A DNA stretch of 64,000 bases. Origin: Affinirhizobium straminoryzae. GTDB lineage: Bacteria > Pseudomonadota > Alphaproteobacteria > Rhizobiales > Rhizobiaceae. The notes under the pieces are model-generated. The model did no database searches and was not told the origin of the DNA. It saw only the letters and a list, made by a program, of their open reading frames with translations. Shown here in pieces: positions 33,341 through 41,724 of this stretch. The translations under genes and the position numbers were made by a program. The DNA lies in contig NZ_VJMG01000015.1 in the NCBI RefSeq assembly GCF_007004135.1, positions 49,093-113,092 on the forward strand, written 5' to 3'. How positions within the stretch are numbered: the stretch's first letter is position 1; each line of letters opens with the position of its first letter.

Positions 33341-34417
33341 ATGACGACGAGAGAGCAAAAGAAAGCAACCATTTACGATCTGTCGGTCGTCTCGGGCGCC
33401 TCGGCATCCACGGTCAGCGCCGTGCTGAACGGCACCTGGCGCAAGCGGCGTATTTCGGAGGAGACGGCGGACAAGATCCTCTCGCTCGCCAAGGAGCATG
33501 ACTACAAGGCCAACCTTCAGGCACGGGCGTTGCGCAGTTCCCGCTCCGGGCTTACAGGCCTGCTGCTGCCGGTCTATGACAACCGGTTTTTCTCCTCGAT
33601 GGCACAGACCTTCGAGGCACTGGCTTCGAAGCGGGGCCTGGTTCCCATGGTGGTTTCCGGACGCAGAGATCCGCAGGAAGAATGCCGCACGGTGGAATCG
33701 CTGATCGCCTATTCGATCGATTCACTGTTCATTGCCGGCGCCACCGATCCGGACGGCGTTCATGACCTCTGTGCAAGGGCCGGCCTTGCGCATGTCAACA
33801 TCGATCTGCCCGGCAGCAAGGCCTCATCCGTCATTGCCGACAACCGGCAGGGCGCGGTGGCATTGACGCAGGCCATCATCCGCCACGCACAGGAAATCGG
33901 GCCCCTTGGGCCGGATGATGTCTTCCTGTTCGGCGGGCGCGACGATCATGCAAGCCGCGAGCGCATTGCCGGCTTCCACGCCGCCAAGGCGGCCATTTTC
34001 GGCGAAAACACCTTCGGTGACATCGAGATCACCGGCTATTCGCCGGGCATGACGGCCGCCGCCTTCGAGCGTTTCTTTGCCCGGCACCGACGCCTGCCCC
34101 GCTGCTTCTTCATCAATTCCTCGATCAACTTCGAGGGCCTGCTGCGCTTCATGGCGCACCATCCGGGCGAGGCGTTCGGTGACATCGTGGTGGGCTGCTT
34201 CGACTACGACCCGTTTGCGTCCTTCCTGCCCTTCCCCGTCTACATGATCCGGCCCGACATGCCGGCCATGCTCGACAAGGGCTTTGCCCTCCTGGACGCG
34301 CCGCCCGCCACGCCTCAGCTCATCATGGTGGAACCGCAACTGGTGCCGCCGCGCACCGCTCTGGAGGGACCGCTCGATGCACTGGATGATCCCTCGACAC
34401 TGTCCCCCGGAAGCTGA
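33341..34417 (+). CDS. LacI-family transcriptional repressor
   Basis: The 358-residue protein has the LacI helix-turn-helix at the N-terminus (TIYDLSVVSGASASTVSAVLNG, slightly longer than usual, with hinge helix ANLQARALRSSRSG near residue 60). A periplasmic-binding-like sensor follows, with TGLLLPVYDNRFF and FGGRDDHASRERIAGF. It is divergent from the sugar transporter and would repress it until the sugar binds. The dyads at 33224-33265 are its likely sites. Confidence 0.92.
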   Translation: MTTREQKKATIYDLSVVSGASASTVSAVLNGTWRKRRISEETADKILSLAKEHDYKANLQARALRSSRSGLTGLLLPVYDNRFFSSMAQTFEALASKRGLVPMVVSGRRDPQEECRTVESLIAYSIDSLFIAGATDPDGVHDLCARAGLAHVNIDLPGSKASSVIADNRQGAVALTQAIIRHAQEIGPLGPDDVFLFGGRDDHASRERIAGFHAAKAAIFGENTFGDIEITGYSPGMTAAAFERFFARHRRLPRCFFINSSINFEGLLRFMAHHPGEAFGDIVVGCFDYDPFASFLPFPVYMIRPDMPAMLDKGFALLDAPPATPQLIMVEPQLVPPRTALEGPLDALDDPSTLSPGS

Positions 34418-34489
34418 CGCACCTGTACCACACCCGCCACCGGCGCCGGCGCCTCCTGCCCGGCCCCTGCAAGCGGGAGGAAGATCGGG

Positions 34490-35731
34490 TCATACGTCCC
34501 GTGCTGAAGGATAAAACAGTGCGGGCCAGCCGTTCCAGAAGCTTTTGCGTCCACTCTTCCAGCCGCCGATCACACGGGCAACCTCACGGACGGCGCTGCC
34601 GGGATCGGCCGCGTCGACAAGCACGATGGTCGCCTCGCCGCCGGCCTCGAGACGGCGGGACCGGTTGATGATACGCCCCGGCAGGGAGGTCACCATGTCG
34701 AAGGCAAGCGCCAGATCCTCCCCGCGCGACACCTGCGCCACATTGGCCTGCAGATTTGCCATGCGGATCAGCGAGCCATCGCCATAGGGTGTAAACGGAT
34801 TGAGCACGTTGTTGGTGGCAACCGCCGTCACCACGCCCTCGCCGGCCAGACGATGCAGGGGCGCAACGCCACGCGGGGTCAGGACCGGCATCTCACGACC
34901 GTTGAGGAACAGATCGGTGGCCGGCAGCGCGACCAGTGCGATGCCTGCCTCTGCCAGCGCACGACCGATCGCCTCGACGCGTTCGGGCAACATGGCGGCA
35001 AGATTGGTGACATGACCGATGGTGACGCGGCCACCCCAGCCCCGACGGGCGGTTTCCGCGATCACCGCCGGCAGGTTGGTGCGCTCCGGGTTCAGATCGA
35101 AATCGAGATGGAAATCGACATCGACATCATGCTTTTCCGCAAGATCGAAGATCAGTCGGATATGCTCGGCCGGATCGGGGTCGGTATAGGGACAGCCGCC
35201 GACGAGATCCGCCCCGTCGGCCAGCGCCCGGTCGAGCATGGCAAGCGTCTCCGGTTCCTGCGTCAGCCCTTCCTGGGCAAAGGCACAGAGCTGGATATCG
35301 ACGGCGAAGGCGAAATCGGTGCGGATGCGGGTGAGCGCCGCAAAGGACCGGAAGCCGGCGCGCGGATCGATCTCCACGAAGCTGCGCATCGCCGTCGTGC
35401 CATGGGCAATGGCCTTTTCCACCACGCGGGCGGCGCGGCGATAGACGTCGTCCTCGGTAAAGCCCGCCTTGGCTTTCGCCGTTTCGCGCACGGCCTCGGC
35501 CAGCGTTCCCTCACAGATGCGGCAGCGATCGAGAATGCAGGCCTTGTCGAGATGCACATGGGCATCGGTGAAACCGGGAAAGGCAAGCGCACCCCGCGCA
35601 TCCACCTCCTCCACTGCCTCGCAGCGAAGACCTGCCGCCAGCGCCGCTATACGTCCCTCGGCAACGGCAATGTCGAGGAGATCGGGTCCGGCCGCGAGAC
35701 GGGCGTTGCGAATGAGGAGATCGAAGGTCAT
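34490..35731 (-). CDS. Amidohydrolase, cytosine-deaminase-like, with Asn at the metal-Asp position
   Basis: The 413-residue TIM-barrel amidohydrolase has HVHLDK near residue 58, DFHLDF near 206 and TIGHVTNL near 240, as expected for the metal site. The fourth ligand, Asp in homologues (GHDDVFDPWYP in E. coli CodA), is replaced. Here the motif reads ATNNVLNPFTPYGDG near residue 307. Activity on a nucleobase is therefore uncertain. It starts at 35731 behind GGAGAG and follows the gamma-glutamyltransferase gene by 14 bases. Confidence 0.82.
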   Translation of the reverse strand: MTFDLLIRNARLAAGPDLLDIAVAEGRIAALAAGLRCEAVEEVDARGALAFPGFTDAHVHLDKACILDRCRICEGTLAEAVRETAKAKAGFTEDDVYRRAARVVEKAIAHGTTAMRSFVEIDPRAGFRSFAALTRIRTDFAFAVDIQLCAFAQEGLTQEPETLAMLDRALADGADLVGGCPYTDPDPAEHIRLIFDLAEKHDVDVDFHLDFDLNPERTNLPAVIAETARRGWGGRVTIGHVTNLAAMLPERVEAIGRALAEAGIALVALPATDLFLNGREMPVLTPRGVAPLHRLAGEGVVTAVATNNVLNPFTPYGDGSLIRMANLQANVAQVSRGEDLALAFDMVTSLPGRIINRSRRLEAGGEATIVLVDAADPGSAVREVARVIGGWKSGRKSFWNGWPALFYPSARDV

Positions 35732-35745
35732 GGGCTCTCCGCTCG

Positions 35746-37362
35746 TTACAGGGCGATGGCACCGCCATCGCTGCGGGGATCGTGTGCGCCGGAGATCACG
35801 CCATCATCGTCGATACGGATGATGCCGGCCTGACCACCCAGCGGGCTCAGCGGATCAAGCGTCGAGACGATGTGCCCCCTGGAGGCGAGGCCGGTGACGA
35901 CATCCTCCCCGGCATTGCGCTCCAGCTTCAGGGTGTCGCGGCTATCCGAGAAGGTTCTGCCCAGCAGAAAGCGCGGACGCGACAGTGCCTCGACCGGATC
36001 GAGGCCGTGATCGATCAGCAGGCTGAGCAGCAGCGCCAGCGTCTGCGGCTGGCCGTCGGCGCCTTGCGTGCCATAAAGCAGATGCGGCCGGCCGTTCCTC
36101 AGCGCAAGCCCGGGATTGAGCGTGTAGAATGGCCGCTTGCCGGGCTGAAGCCGGTTGGGGCTTGCCGGGTCAAGGCTGAAGCCCGCGCCACGGTTCTGCC
36201 AGAGCAGGCCGGTGTCGCCGACCATCACGCCGCTTCCCCAGTCATAATAGAGGCTCTGAAGCACGCAGGCCGATCGACCCTCGGCATCGACGGCCGCGAG
36301 AAAGGCCGTATCGCCGTGGCGGTAGACATGCGGCCATGGGCGTGCGGATTGGGGATTAATCGCCTCGGCCTTCGCGGCGAGCCGCGCGGGATCGAGCAGA
36401 GGATCGAAAGCGCCTGCCGCGACGAAATCCGGATCGGCGATTTCGCCGCGATCGAGAAAGGCCTGTTTCACCGCCTCGACCAGATGATGATAGAAATCGG
36501 CGCCCTCGCTTGCCATTTCGCCCGGCGCAAAATGGGCGAGCAGGCCCATGATGCCGAGCGTCGTCACGCCCTGCGTCGGCGGTGGCGGGGCGCAGAGCGT
36601 CAGATCGCGGTAGGCGAGACGGAGCGGCGTCTCGAACCGGGCCTCGGTGGATGCCAGATCGCGCGCAGTGAGAGGCGAGCCGACAGCCGCAAGCCCCGCG
36701 GCGATCTCCGCGGCAAGCGCCCCCTCGTAAAACTCGCGTGGCCCATGCGCGGCAATGCGCTTCAGCGTGCGCGCAAGCGCCGGCTGCCGCTGTAGCCCCT
36801 GTCCGACGAACCGGGCTTCGAAACCCGGCCAGGACGCGCGCTCGGCGGCGCGAAAATCCCACCAGAAGCGCTGCGACGGGCTGACGACAAATCCCTCATC
36901 CGCCAGAAGAATTGCCGGTTCCAGCAGTTGCGACAGCGTTTGCGCGCCGCCCCAGCGATCCCGCGACAGATCGAGCAGCCTGCCCCAGCCGTCGACGAGG
37001 CAGGCGGAGGTCAGCGTGGAGGCAGGCCCACGCGGCGGAAGCGCCGTGATGCCCGACACATTCTCGCCCGCCTGGCCGATTCCGAGCAGGCTCGTCACAT
37101 CGCCACGGGCATCCGACAGCATCCAGACCGCATCGCCGCCCAGACCGCAGAAGTGAGGATAGACGACGGCAAGCGCAGAGCCTGCGGCAATCAGAGCCTC
37201 AATGGCATTGCCGCCCGCTTTCAGAACCGCGTGCCCTGCCTCGGCGGCAAGGCCGTGCGGGGCGACGATCATGCCGCGCCTGCCGCGTGCGTTTCGGCCG
37301 GCCGGCTGCCGATCCGCACCTCCCTCGACGCGCGTGCCCGTGACCGTCATCGTCATCGTCAT
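35746..37362 (-). CDS. ggt: Gamma-glutamyltransferase-family Ntn-hydrolase, cytoplasmic type
   Basis: The 538-residue protein has the GGT layout: MIVAPHGLAAEAGHAVLKAGGN near the N-terminus, and the processing site GDTAFLAAVDAEG with the nucleophile Thr near residue 356. After it come YDWGSGVMVGDTG and the nucleophile-stabilising GTQGADGQPQT. No signal peptide is visible, so it would be cytoplasmic, unlike the periplasmic GGT of E. coli. It may hydrolyse a gamma-glutamyl or other amide bond. Start and stop fit an operon with the two amidohydrolases (ATGA overlap with the upstream one). Confidence 0.85.
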   Translation of the reverse strand: MTMTMTVTGTRVEGGADRQPAGRNARGRRGMIVAPHGLAAEAGHAVLKAGGNAIEALIAAGSALAVVYPHFCGLGGDAVWMLSDARGDVTSLLGIGQAGENVSGITALPPRGPASTLTSACLVDGWGRLLDLSRDRWGGAQTLSQLLEPAILLADEGFVVSPSQRFWWDFRAAERASWPGFEARFVGQGLQRQPALARTLKRIAAHGPREFYEGALAAEIAAGLAAVGSPLTARDLASTEARFETPLRLAYRDLTLCAPPPPTQGVTTLGIMGLLAHFAPGEMASEGADFYHHLVEAVKQAFLDRGEIADPDFVAAGAFDPLLDPARLAAKAEAINPQSARPWPHVYRHGDTAFLAAVDAEGRSACVLQSLYYDWGSGVMVGDTGLLWQNRGAGFSLDPASPNRLQPGKRPFYTLNPGLALRNGRPHLLYGTQGADGQPQTLALLLSLLIDHGLDPVEALSRPRFLLGRTFSDSRDTLKLERNAGEDVVTGLASRGHIVSTLDPLSPLGGQAGIIRIDDDGVISGAHDPRSDGGAIAL

Positions 37363-38555
37363 CGACCAATCATCTTGCCGTTCTCGGCAATCAGCCGGCC
37401 GCGCCGGAAGACCCGCCGGTTCTTCGGCACGCCGACGACCGCCTGCGGCAGATGCGGCGCATCAAGTGTGACGAAATCGGCCTTCGCGCCCACCTTAAGG
37501 CCATAGCCTGTTAGGCGCAGGGCGCGCGCGCCGGCGTCCGTCACGATGTCGAAGGCGTCGCGAAGCTCCGCATCGGTGTAGAAACCGGAGCGATAACCGA
37601 TGATCTCCGCACGGCGCAGCATGTCGCCATCACCGTAGGGCCACCAGGAATCGCGGATATTGTCGCTTCCGGAAAAGACGGTAACACCTTCGGCGCGCAG
37701 CAGGGCGACCGGCGGGAAATTGTGGTTTCCGGGCGCATTGGTCATGATCGCCACGCCGCTTGCGGCAATTTTTGCCGCGATCTTGCGGGCGGCATCGGCC
37801 GAAAGATCGCCGAGTCCATAGGCATGGCTGACGGCGACATGGCCCTGCATGCCGAGCGCCACCGTGCGGTCGCAGATCTCCTCGATGGTAAAGGCGCCAA
37901 GCGTGCCGGCATCGTGGAGGTGGATGTCCACATCCACGCCACGCCGTTCGGCGATATCGAACACCACGTCGAGATGCCGGTCGATGCTGCGGTCGAAACT
38001 GGCGGGATCGAGACCGCCGACCAGATCCGCGCCCATACCGATCGCTGCATCCAGCAGGTCCGCCGTGCCGGCGCTTTTCAGGATGCCGCTCTGCGGAAAG
38101 GCGACAAGCTGGATATCGATGAGATCGCGGTATTCCTCGCGAACCGCAAGGATGGTCTCGAGCGACGCCAGACCGACGGAGCCATCGACCATGACATGGC
38201 TGCGCATCTGCAGGCTGCCGTTGGCGATGCAGAGGTCGAGTTGATTGCGCGCCCTGACATCCATCGGCGCTGCCTTCGACATGTTCTCTGCCTGAAAGGT
38301 CACCCGCTCGTGCACATCAAAGCCATTGGTGCAGGGGCGATGCGGCACCCAGACGTCCCCATGGAAGCTGGTGTCGAGATGGATATGCCCTTCGACAAAG
38401 GCCGGAACCAGCAGATGCCCGGCAATATCGACGGCGACGTGTGCATCGCTTGCCTGCCCGGCCGGATCGATGGCGGAAATTTCTCCATCAACAACCGTGA
38501 TGTCGCAAAGACGGCCGTCCATCATCCGGGCATTGGTGAAAAGAGTTTTCGTCAC
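37359..38555 (-). CDS. Amidohydrolase, cytosine-deaminase-like
   Basis: The 398-residue enzyme keeps all expected metal ligands: HIHLD near residue 56, DIHLHDAG near 206, VSHAYGLG near 236, and Asp in SGSDNIRDSWWPYGDG near 300. It is an active-looking member of the CodA/AtzC-like family that deaminates or dechlorinates N-heterocycles or cleaves amides. The GTG start at 38555 follows GAGAGG. It is the first gene of the operon and lies divergent from a GntR regulator. Confidence 0.85.
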   Translation of the reverse strand: MTKTLFTNARMMDGRLCDITVVDGEISAIDPAGQASDAHVAVDIAGHLLVPAFVEGHIHLDTSFHGDVWVPHRPCTNGFDVHERVTFQAENMSKAAPMDVRARNQLDLCIANGSLQMRSHVMVDGSVGLASLETILAVREEYRDLIDIQLVAFPQSGILKSAGTADLLDAAIGMGADLVGGLDPASFDRSIDRHLDVVFDIAERRGVDVDIHLHDAGTLGAFTIEEICDRTVALGMQGHVAVSHAYGLGDLSADAARKIAAKIAASGVAIMTNAPGNHNFPPVALLRAEGVTVFSGSDNIRDSWWPYGDGDMLRRAEIIGYRSGFYTDAELRDAFDIVTDAGARALRLTGYGLKVGAKADFVTLDAPHLPQAVVGVPKNRRVFRRGRLIAENGKMIGR

Positions 38556-38713
38556 GTGACACCTCTCTCGACGCAGGAACACCACCAGCCAGCATTGTCA
38601 GGGCGCGGGCGCAAATCTGAAGGCGGGCCGAAGAATGCCATCGGAAGTCCCGGAAAAGCTCCCATGCGACGGCTTCCGCGTGGCTTTTGTCTCTGACCTA
38701 CGGATAAGATAAA

Positions 38714-38746
38714 TTGCATGCAATCTCAAGATCGATTTGCGTACAA
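38714..38746. promoter_or_regulatory. Two candidate GntR sites, TTG-N4-CAA
   Basis: TTGCATGCAA (38714-38723) and TTGCGTACAA (38737-38746) lie 23 bp centre to centre in the shared promoter region of the amidohydrolase operon and the GntR gene. The first is a perfect palindrome. Both fit short FCD-type GntR dyads. Confidence 0.55.
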
Positions 38747-38824
38747 AATCTACGATTCAAAAGGATGCAAAAGTTTCGCTATAAGGTGGGCAATCATGAG
38801 AAGCAGCCGAACTCAGAGGGCCGC

Positions 38825-39520
38825 ATGTCCACACAGCAAAGCCGCAGCGATGCGATCTATGCCTCCCTCAGGCGGGCCATTCTCGAGCAGGCGCTGAAGC
38901 CCGGGGTGAAACTGCCCGAGGATTCGATTGGCGACACCTTCGGCGTCAGTCGCACCAGTGCGCGCAACGCTCTCCTGCGGCTCGCCGCCGACGGTCTGGT
39001 GGATATAAGGCCGAACCGCGGGGCTTCTGTTGCCATGCCTGCTCTTGAGGAAGCCGAGGAAGTTTTTGCGTTGCGCCGCTGCCTCGAACGCGAGGTGATC
39101 GAAAGGCTCTGCCGGCGCATGCCGAAGGATGGCATCGACGCGCTGATCTCTCATGTTCGCGAGGAGGAGCGCGCCCTGAAAGCTTCCTCGCCACGCTCGA
39201 TCCGCCTTGCCGGCGAGTTTCACATCCTGCTTGCGGAACTGACCGGTTCAAAGCTGCTCATCGACTTCGTCAGCCAGGTCGTCTCCCGCTCATCACTGAT
39301 TCTTGCCCGCTACGGCCGTCCGCATTCCGCCGAATGCGGCATAGACGAACATATCCAGTTGATCGAAGCCCTGAAAAACCTTGAGGCGAACACGGCAACG
39401 GATATCATGGAGCACCATCTGCACGCCGTCGAAGACCGTGCCAAGGCGCACGACAAGGAGGCCAGCCCGGACATTGCGGAAGTGCTCGAGCGCTATCGGT
39501 CCATGGCCGACAATCTTTAG
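38825..39520 (+). CDS. GntR-family regulator, FCD subfamily
   Basis: The 231-residue protein has an N-terminal winged helix (AIYASLRRAILEQALKPG and IGDTFGVSRTSARNALLRL) and an FCD ligand domain (REERALKAS..., LAGEFHILLAELTG, DEHIQLIEALK). The start at 38825 follows AGAGGG. It is divergent from the amidohydrolase/GGT operon and probably controls it. FCD regulators respond to carboxylates or amino-acid derivatives. Confidence 0.9.
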   Translation: MSTQQSRSDAIYASLRRAILEQALKPGVKLPEDSIGDTFGVSRTSARNALLRLAADGLVDIRPNRGASVAMPALEEAEEVFALRRCLEREVIERLCRRMPKDGIDALISHVREEERALKASSPRSIRLAGEFHILLAELTGSKLLIDFVSQVVSRSSLILARYGRPHSAECGIDEHIQLIEALKNLEANTATDIMEHHLHAVEDRAKAHDKEASPDIAEVLERYRSMADNL

Positions 39521-39555
39521 ACGCGGATGAGCGGGCAGCCGGCAGCCGGGCGAAG

Positions 39556-39574
39556 GGCGAGGTTGCCTCTCGCC
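39556..39574. terminator. Stem-loop between convergent genes
   Basis: GGCGAG and CTCGCC (6-bp arms, seven-base loop) lie between the GntR gene and the oxidoreductase gene. It is a weak candidate for a bidirectional terminator. Confidence 0.3.
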
Positions 39575-39678
39575 TCTCCCGGAAAGCCGACGATCGTTTG
39601 GGGGTGATCAAGGTGCAAGGCCTGCCGCCGTGATCCAACCTGCCCGGAGGTACACGGCAGAAGCCTGTGACAGCCTGC

Positions 39679-41004
39679 TCAAAACTCGGCCACCTGGCCC
39701 CATGCGCTCCCGTTCAGGCGCTCCAGACGATAGGGACGCGGATCGACAATCGGTGAACTGCCCGTGACGATGTCTGCGACCAGATGTCCGGCGCCGGGCC
39801 CGATGCCAAAACCGTGGCCGCTGAAGCCTGCGGCAAGCACGAAGCCCGGCAGGCTCGGCACGTCGGCGATGACTGGCACGCCATCCGGCGTGCTGTCGAT
39901 GTAGCCCGCCCAGCTTGCGGCAAGGGCCGCATCCTTCAGGTCCGGCAGCAGGGACCTGGCCCGCGCAAGCGTCAGTGCCACCTGGGCTTGATCTGGCACC
40001 GGATCGAGAATGCGGTTGCGCTCCATGGGCGTCTGCGTGTCAAGCGACCAGCGCGAGAGGGTTTCGTGCCCAGCCATCACCCCCTGCAGCCCGCCAGGCG
40101 CCAGGGAACGCCAGCGCTTGGCAAACATCGGCAGAAAATACTGGGCAAAGCGCATCTGCTGCGGCGTGATATCGACCCGTGCCTTGCCGCTGATTGCCAG
40201 GCGGAAGTGCTCGCTGCCGCGGCGGGTGATCGAGACGTCCCGGGTGTGAAGGGCGTCGGGAAGATGTGCGCCGTCAAAACGGACATCGAGAATCGAGGAA
40301 CGGATAGAGGCCTGCGGAAAGCGTATGCCAAGCTGGCGGCAAAAGGACGAGGCCCAGGCCCCGCCGGAGAGGATGGCAAGCGGGGTGCGGATCGTGCCCC
40401 ACTCGGTGACGACGGCACTCACCTTGCCGCCTGCAGTCTCGATCCCGCGGGCCGCACACATCTGGTGAACGGTTCCACCGAGCGCCGCAACGGCCCGCGC
40501 CACCACGGGCGCCGCCCGTACCGGATTGGCGATGCCATCGGTCGGGGAGAAGACGCCACCCTTCCAGCGGCGCCCGGTGGCGGCCCCGCGCGCACTGGCT
40601 TCATCCGCCGTCAGCATGTGGGTGGTCACGCCGACGGTGCGGGCAAAGGCGCCCCACCGCGCCCAGCCGGCAAGTTCCGCCTCGTCATTGCTCAGATAAA
40701 ACAGGCCGCAGCGGCGAAAGCCGGTATCCTCGCCCGTTTCGGCGGCGAAGGCATCCCACAGTGCAAGACTGCGGGTGGAAATCGGCAGTTCCCGCTGATC
40801 GCGGTTCTGCTGGCGGCACCAACCCCAGTTCCGGCTGGACTGCTCGGCACCGATACGGCCCTTTTCGACAAGCGCCACCTTCAGCCCGCGCCGCGCGAGA
40901 TAATAGGCCGAAAACACGCCGACAATGCCGCCGCCGATGACGACGGCATCCGCCTGCCTGGGCAGCGCAGCGGTGGTCTCGATATGCAGCAGCGGTGAGG
41001 GCAT
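39679..41004 (-). CDS. FAD-dependent amine/D-amino-acid oxidoreductase (DAO family)
   Basis: The 441-residue protein has the dinucleotide motif VVIGGGIVGVFSAYYLARRG near residue 20, EKGRIGAEQSSRNWGW (the Ser-Arg-Asn segment typical of DadA/PuuB-type enzymes), and a C-terminal GFSGHGFGIGPGAGHLVADI. It would oxidise a primary or secondary amine or D-amino acid with FAD. It is divergent from an Lrp/AsnC regulator with a strong inverted repeat between them, which suggests control by an amino acid. Confidence 0.87.
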   Translation of the reverse strand: MPSPLLHIETTAALPRQADAVVIGGGIVGVFSAYYLARRGLKVALVEKGRIGAEQSSRNWGWCRQQNRDQRELPISTRSLALWDAFAAETGEDTGFRRCGLFYLSNDEAELAGWARWGAFARTVGVTTHMLTADEASARGAATGRRWKGGVFSPTDGIANPVRAAPVVARAVAALGGTVHQMCAARGIETAGGKVSAVVTEWGTIRTPLAILSGGAWASSFCRQLGIRFPQASIRSSILDVRFDGAHLPDALHTRDVSITRRGSEHFRLAISGKARVDITPQQMRFAQYFLPMFAKRWRSLAPGGLQGVMAGHETLSRWSLDTQTPMERNRILDPVPDQAQVALTLARARSLLPDLKDAALAASWAGYIDSTPDGVPVIADVPSLPGFVLAAGFSGHGFGIGPGAGHLVADIVTGSSPIVDPRPYRLERLNGSAWGQVAEF

Positions 41005-41079
41005 GGTCTTTCTCCGGATGATGACGGCATCTTATCCGCAGGAAACTGCGGGCGATGCCGCAGCACGGCAATCCACAGC

Positions 41080-41130
41080 ATTTCATGCTGCATATCGGGC
41101 GACAGCCGGCGTATTATTGCAGCATGAAAT
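41080..41130. promoter_or_regulatory. 13-bp perfect inverted repeat, likely Lrp-type operator
   Basis: ATTTCATGCTGCA (41080-41092) and TGCAGCATGAAAT (41118-41130) are exact reverse complements separated by 25 bases, 38 bp centre to centre. They sit midway between the divergent oxidase and Lrp genes. Lrp/AsnC proteins bind spaced dyads as octamers, which fits. Confidence 0.75.
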
Positions 41131-41224
41131 ATCATAGGCTTGCGGAAATTCAGGCATCTGCCCGGCAACTGCGCCACAGCCGTGCACGCAGATTATGCCG
41201 ATTATCGGCAGTCTGTCACAACCC

Positions 41225-41719
41225 ATGGAGAGGCCCGTGAAACTGGACCGCATCGACATCAAGATCCTCTCCGAACTGCAAAAAAACGGCAGGATCACCA
41301 ATGTGGAGCTGGCGGACCTCGTCAACCTCTCGCCCAGCCCCTGCCTGATGCGCGTCAAGAAGCTGCAGAGCGAGGGCTACATCACCGGCTATTCGGCACA
41401 GATCAACGTCGCCAAGCTTGGGCAGACGCTGACGGTGTTTACAGAGGTGACGCTGAAGAACCACCGGCAGATCGATTTTGCCCGCTTCCTGGCGGCAGTG
41501 GAAAAGCTGGATTCCGTCATCGAATGCCATCTGGTGTCCGGCGGCTACGACTATCTCCTGAAATTCGTCACCGCCAGCGTCGTCGAATACCAGACGATCA
41601 TGGAGCGACTGATCGACATGGAAATCGGCATCGACAAGTATTTCAGCTTCGTCGTGCTGAAGTCGCCGATCATCAAGGCGCACATGCCGCTCACGAGCCT
41701 GTTTGGGGAACCGCAATAA
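41225..41719 (+). CDS. Lrp/AsnC-family transcriptional regulator
   Basis: The 164-residue protein has the usual layout: a helix-turn-helix at the start (KLDRIDIKILSELQKNGRI, then VELADLVNLSPSPCLMRVKKL) and a RAM domain (VIECHLVSGGYDYLLKFV). A GTG at 41237 would give the classical start KLDRID, with GGAGAGG close upstream. I kept the ATG at 41225, with low certainty. It probably regulates the divergent oxidase and perhaps the transporter downstream, responding to an amino acid. The ABC ATPase gene ends five bases past its stop. Confidence 0.9.
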   Translation: MERPVKLDRIDIKILSELQKNGRITNVELADLVNLSPSPCLMRVKKLQSEGYITGYSAQINVAKLGQTLTVFTEVTLKNHRQIDFARFLAAVEKLDSVIECHLVSGGYDYLLKFVTASVVEYQTIMERLIDMEIGIDKYFSFVVLKSPIIKAHMPLTSLFGEPQ

Positions 41720-41724
41720 TCGTT

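Noticed and set aside
35746..37362. A periplasmic glutathione-type gamma-glutamyltransferase
   Set aside because: No signal peptide is visible and the processing site reads DTAF rather than TTH. A glutathione role is not supported.
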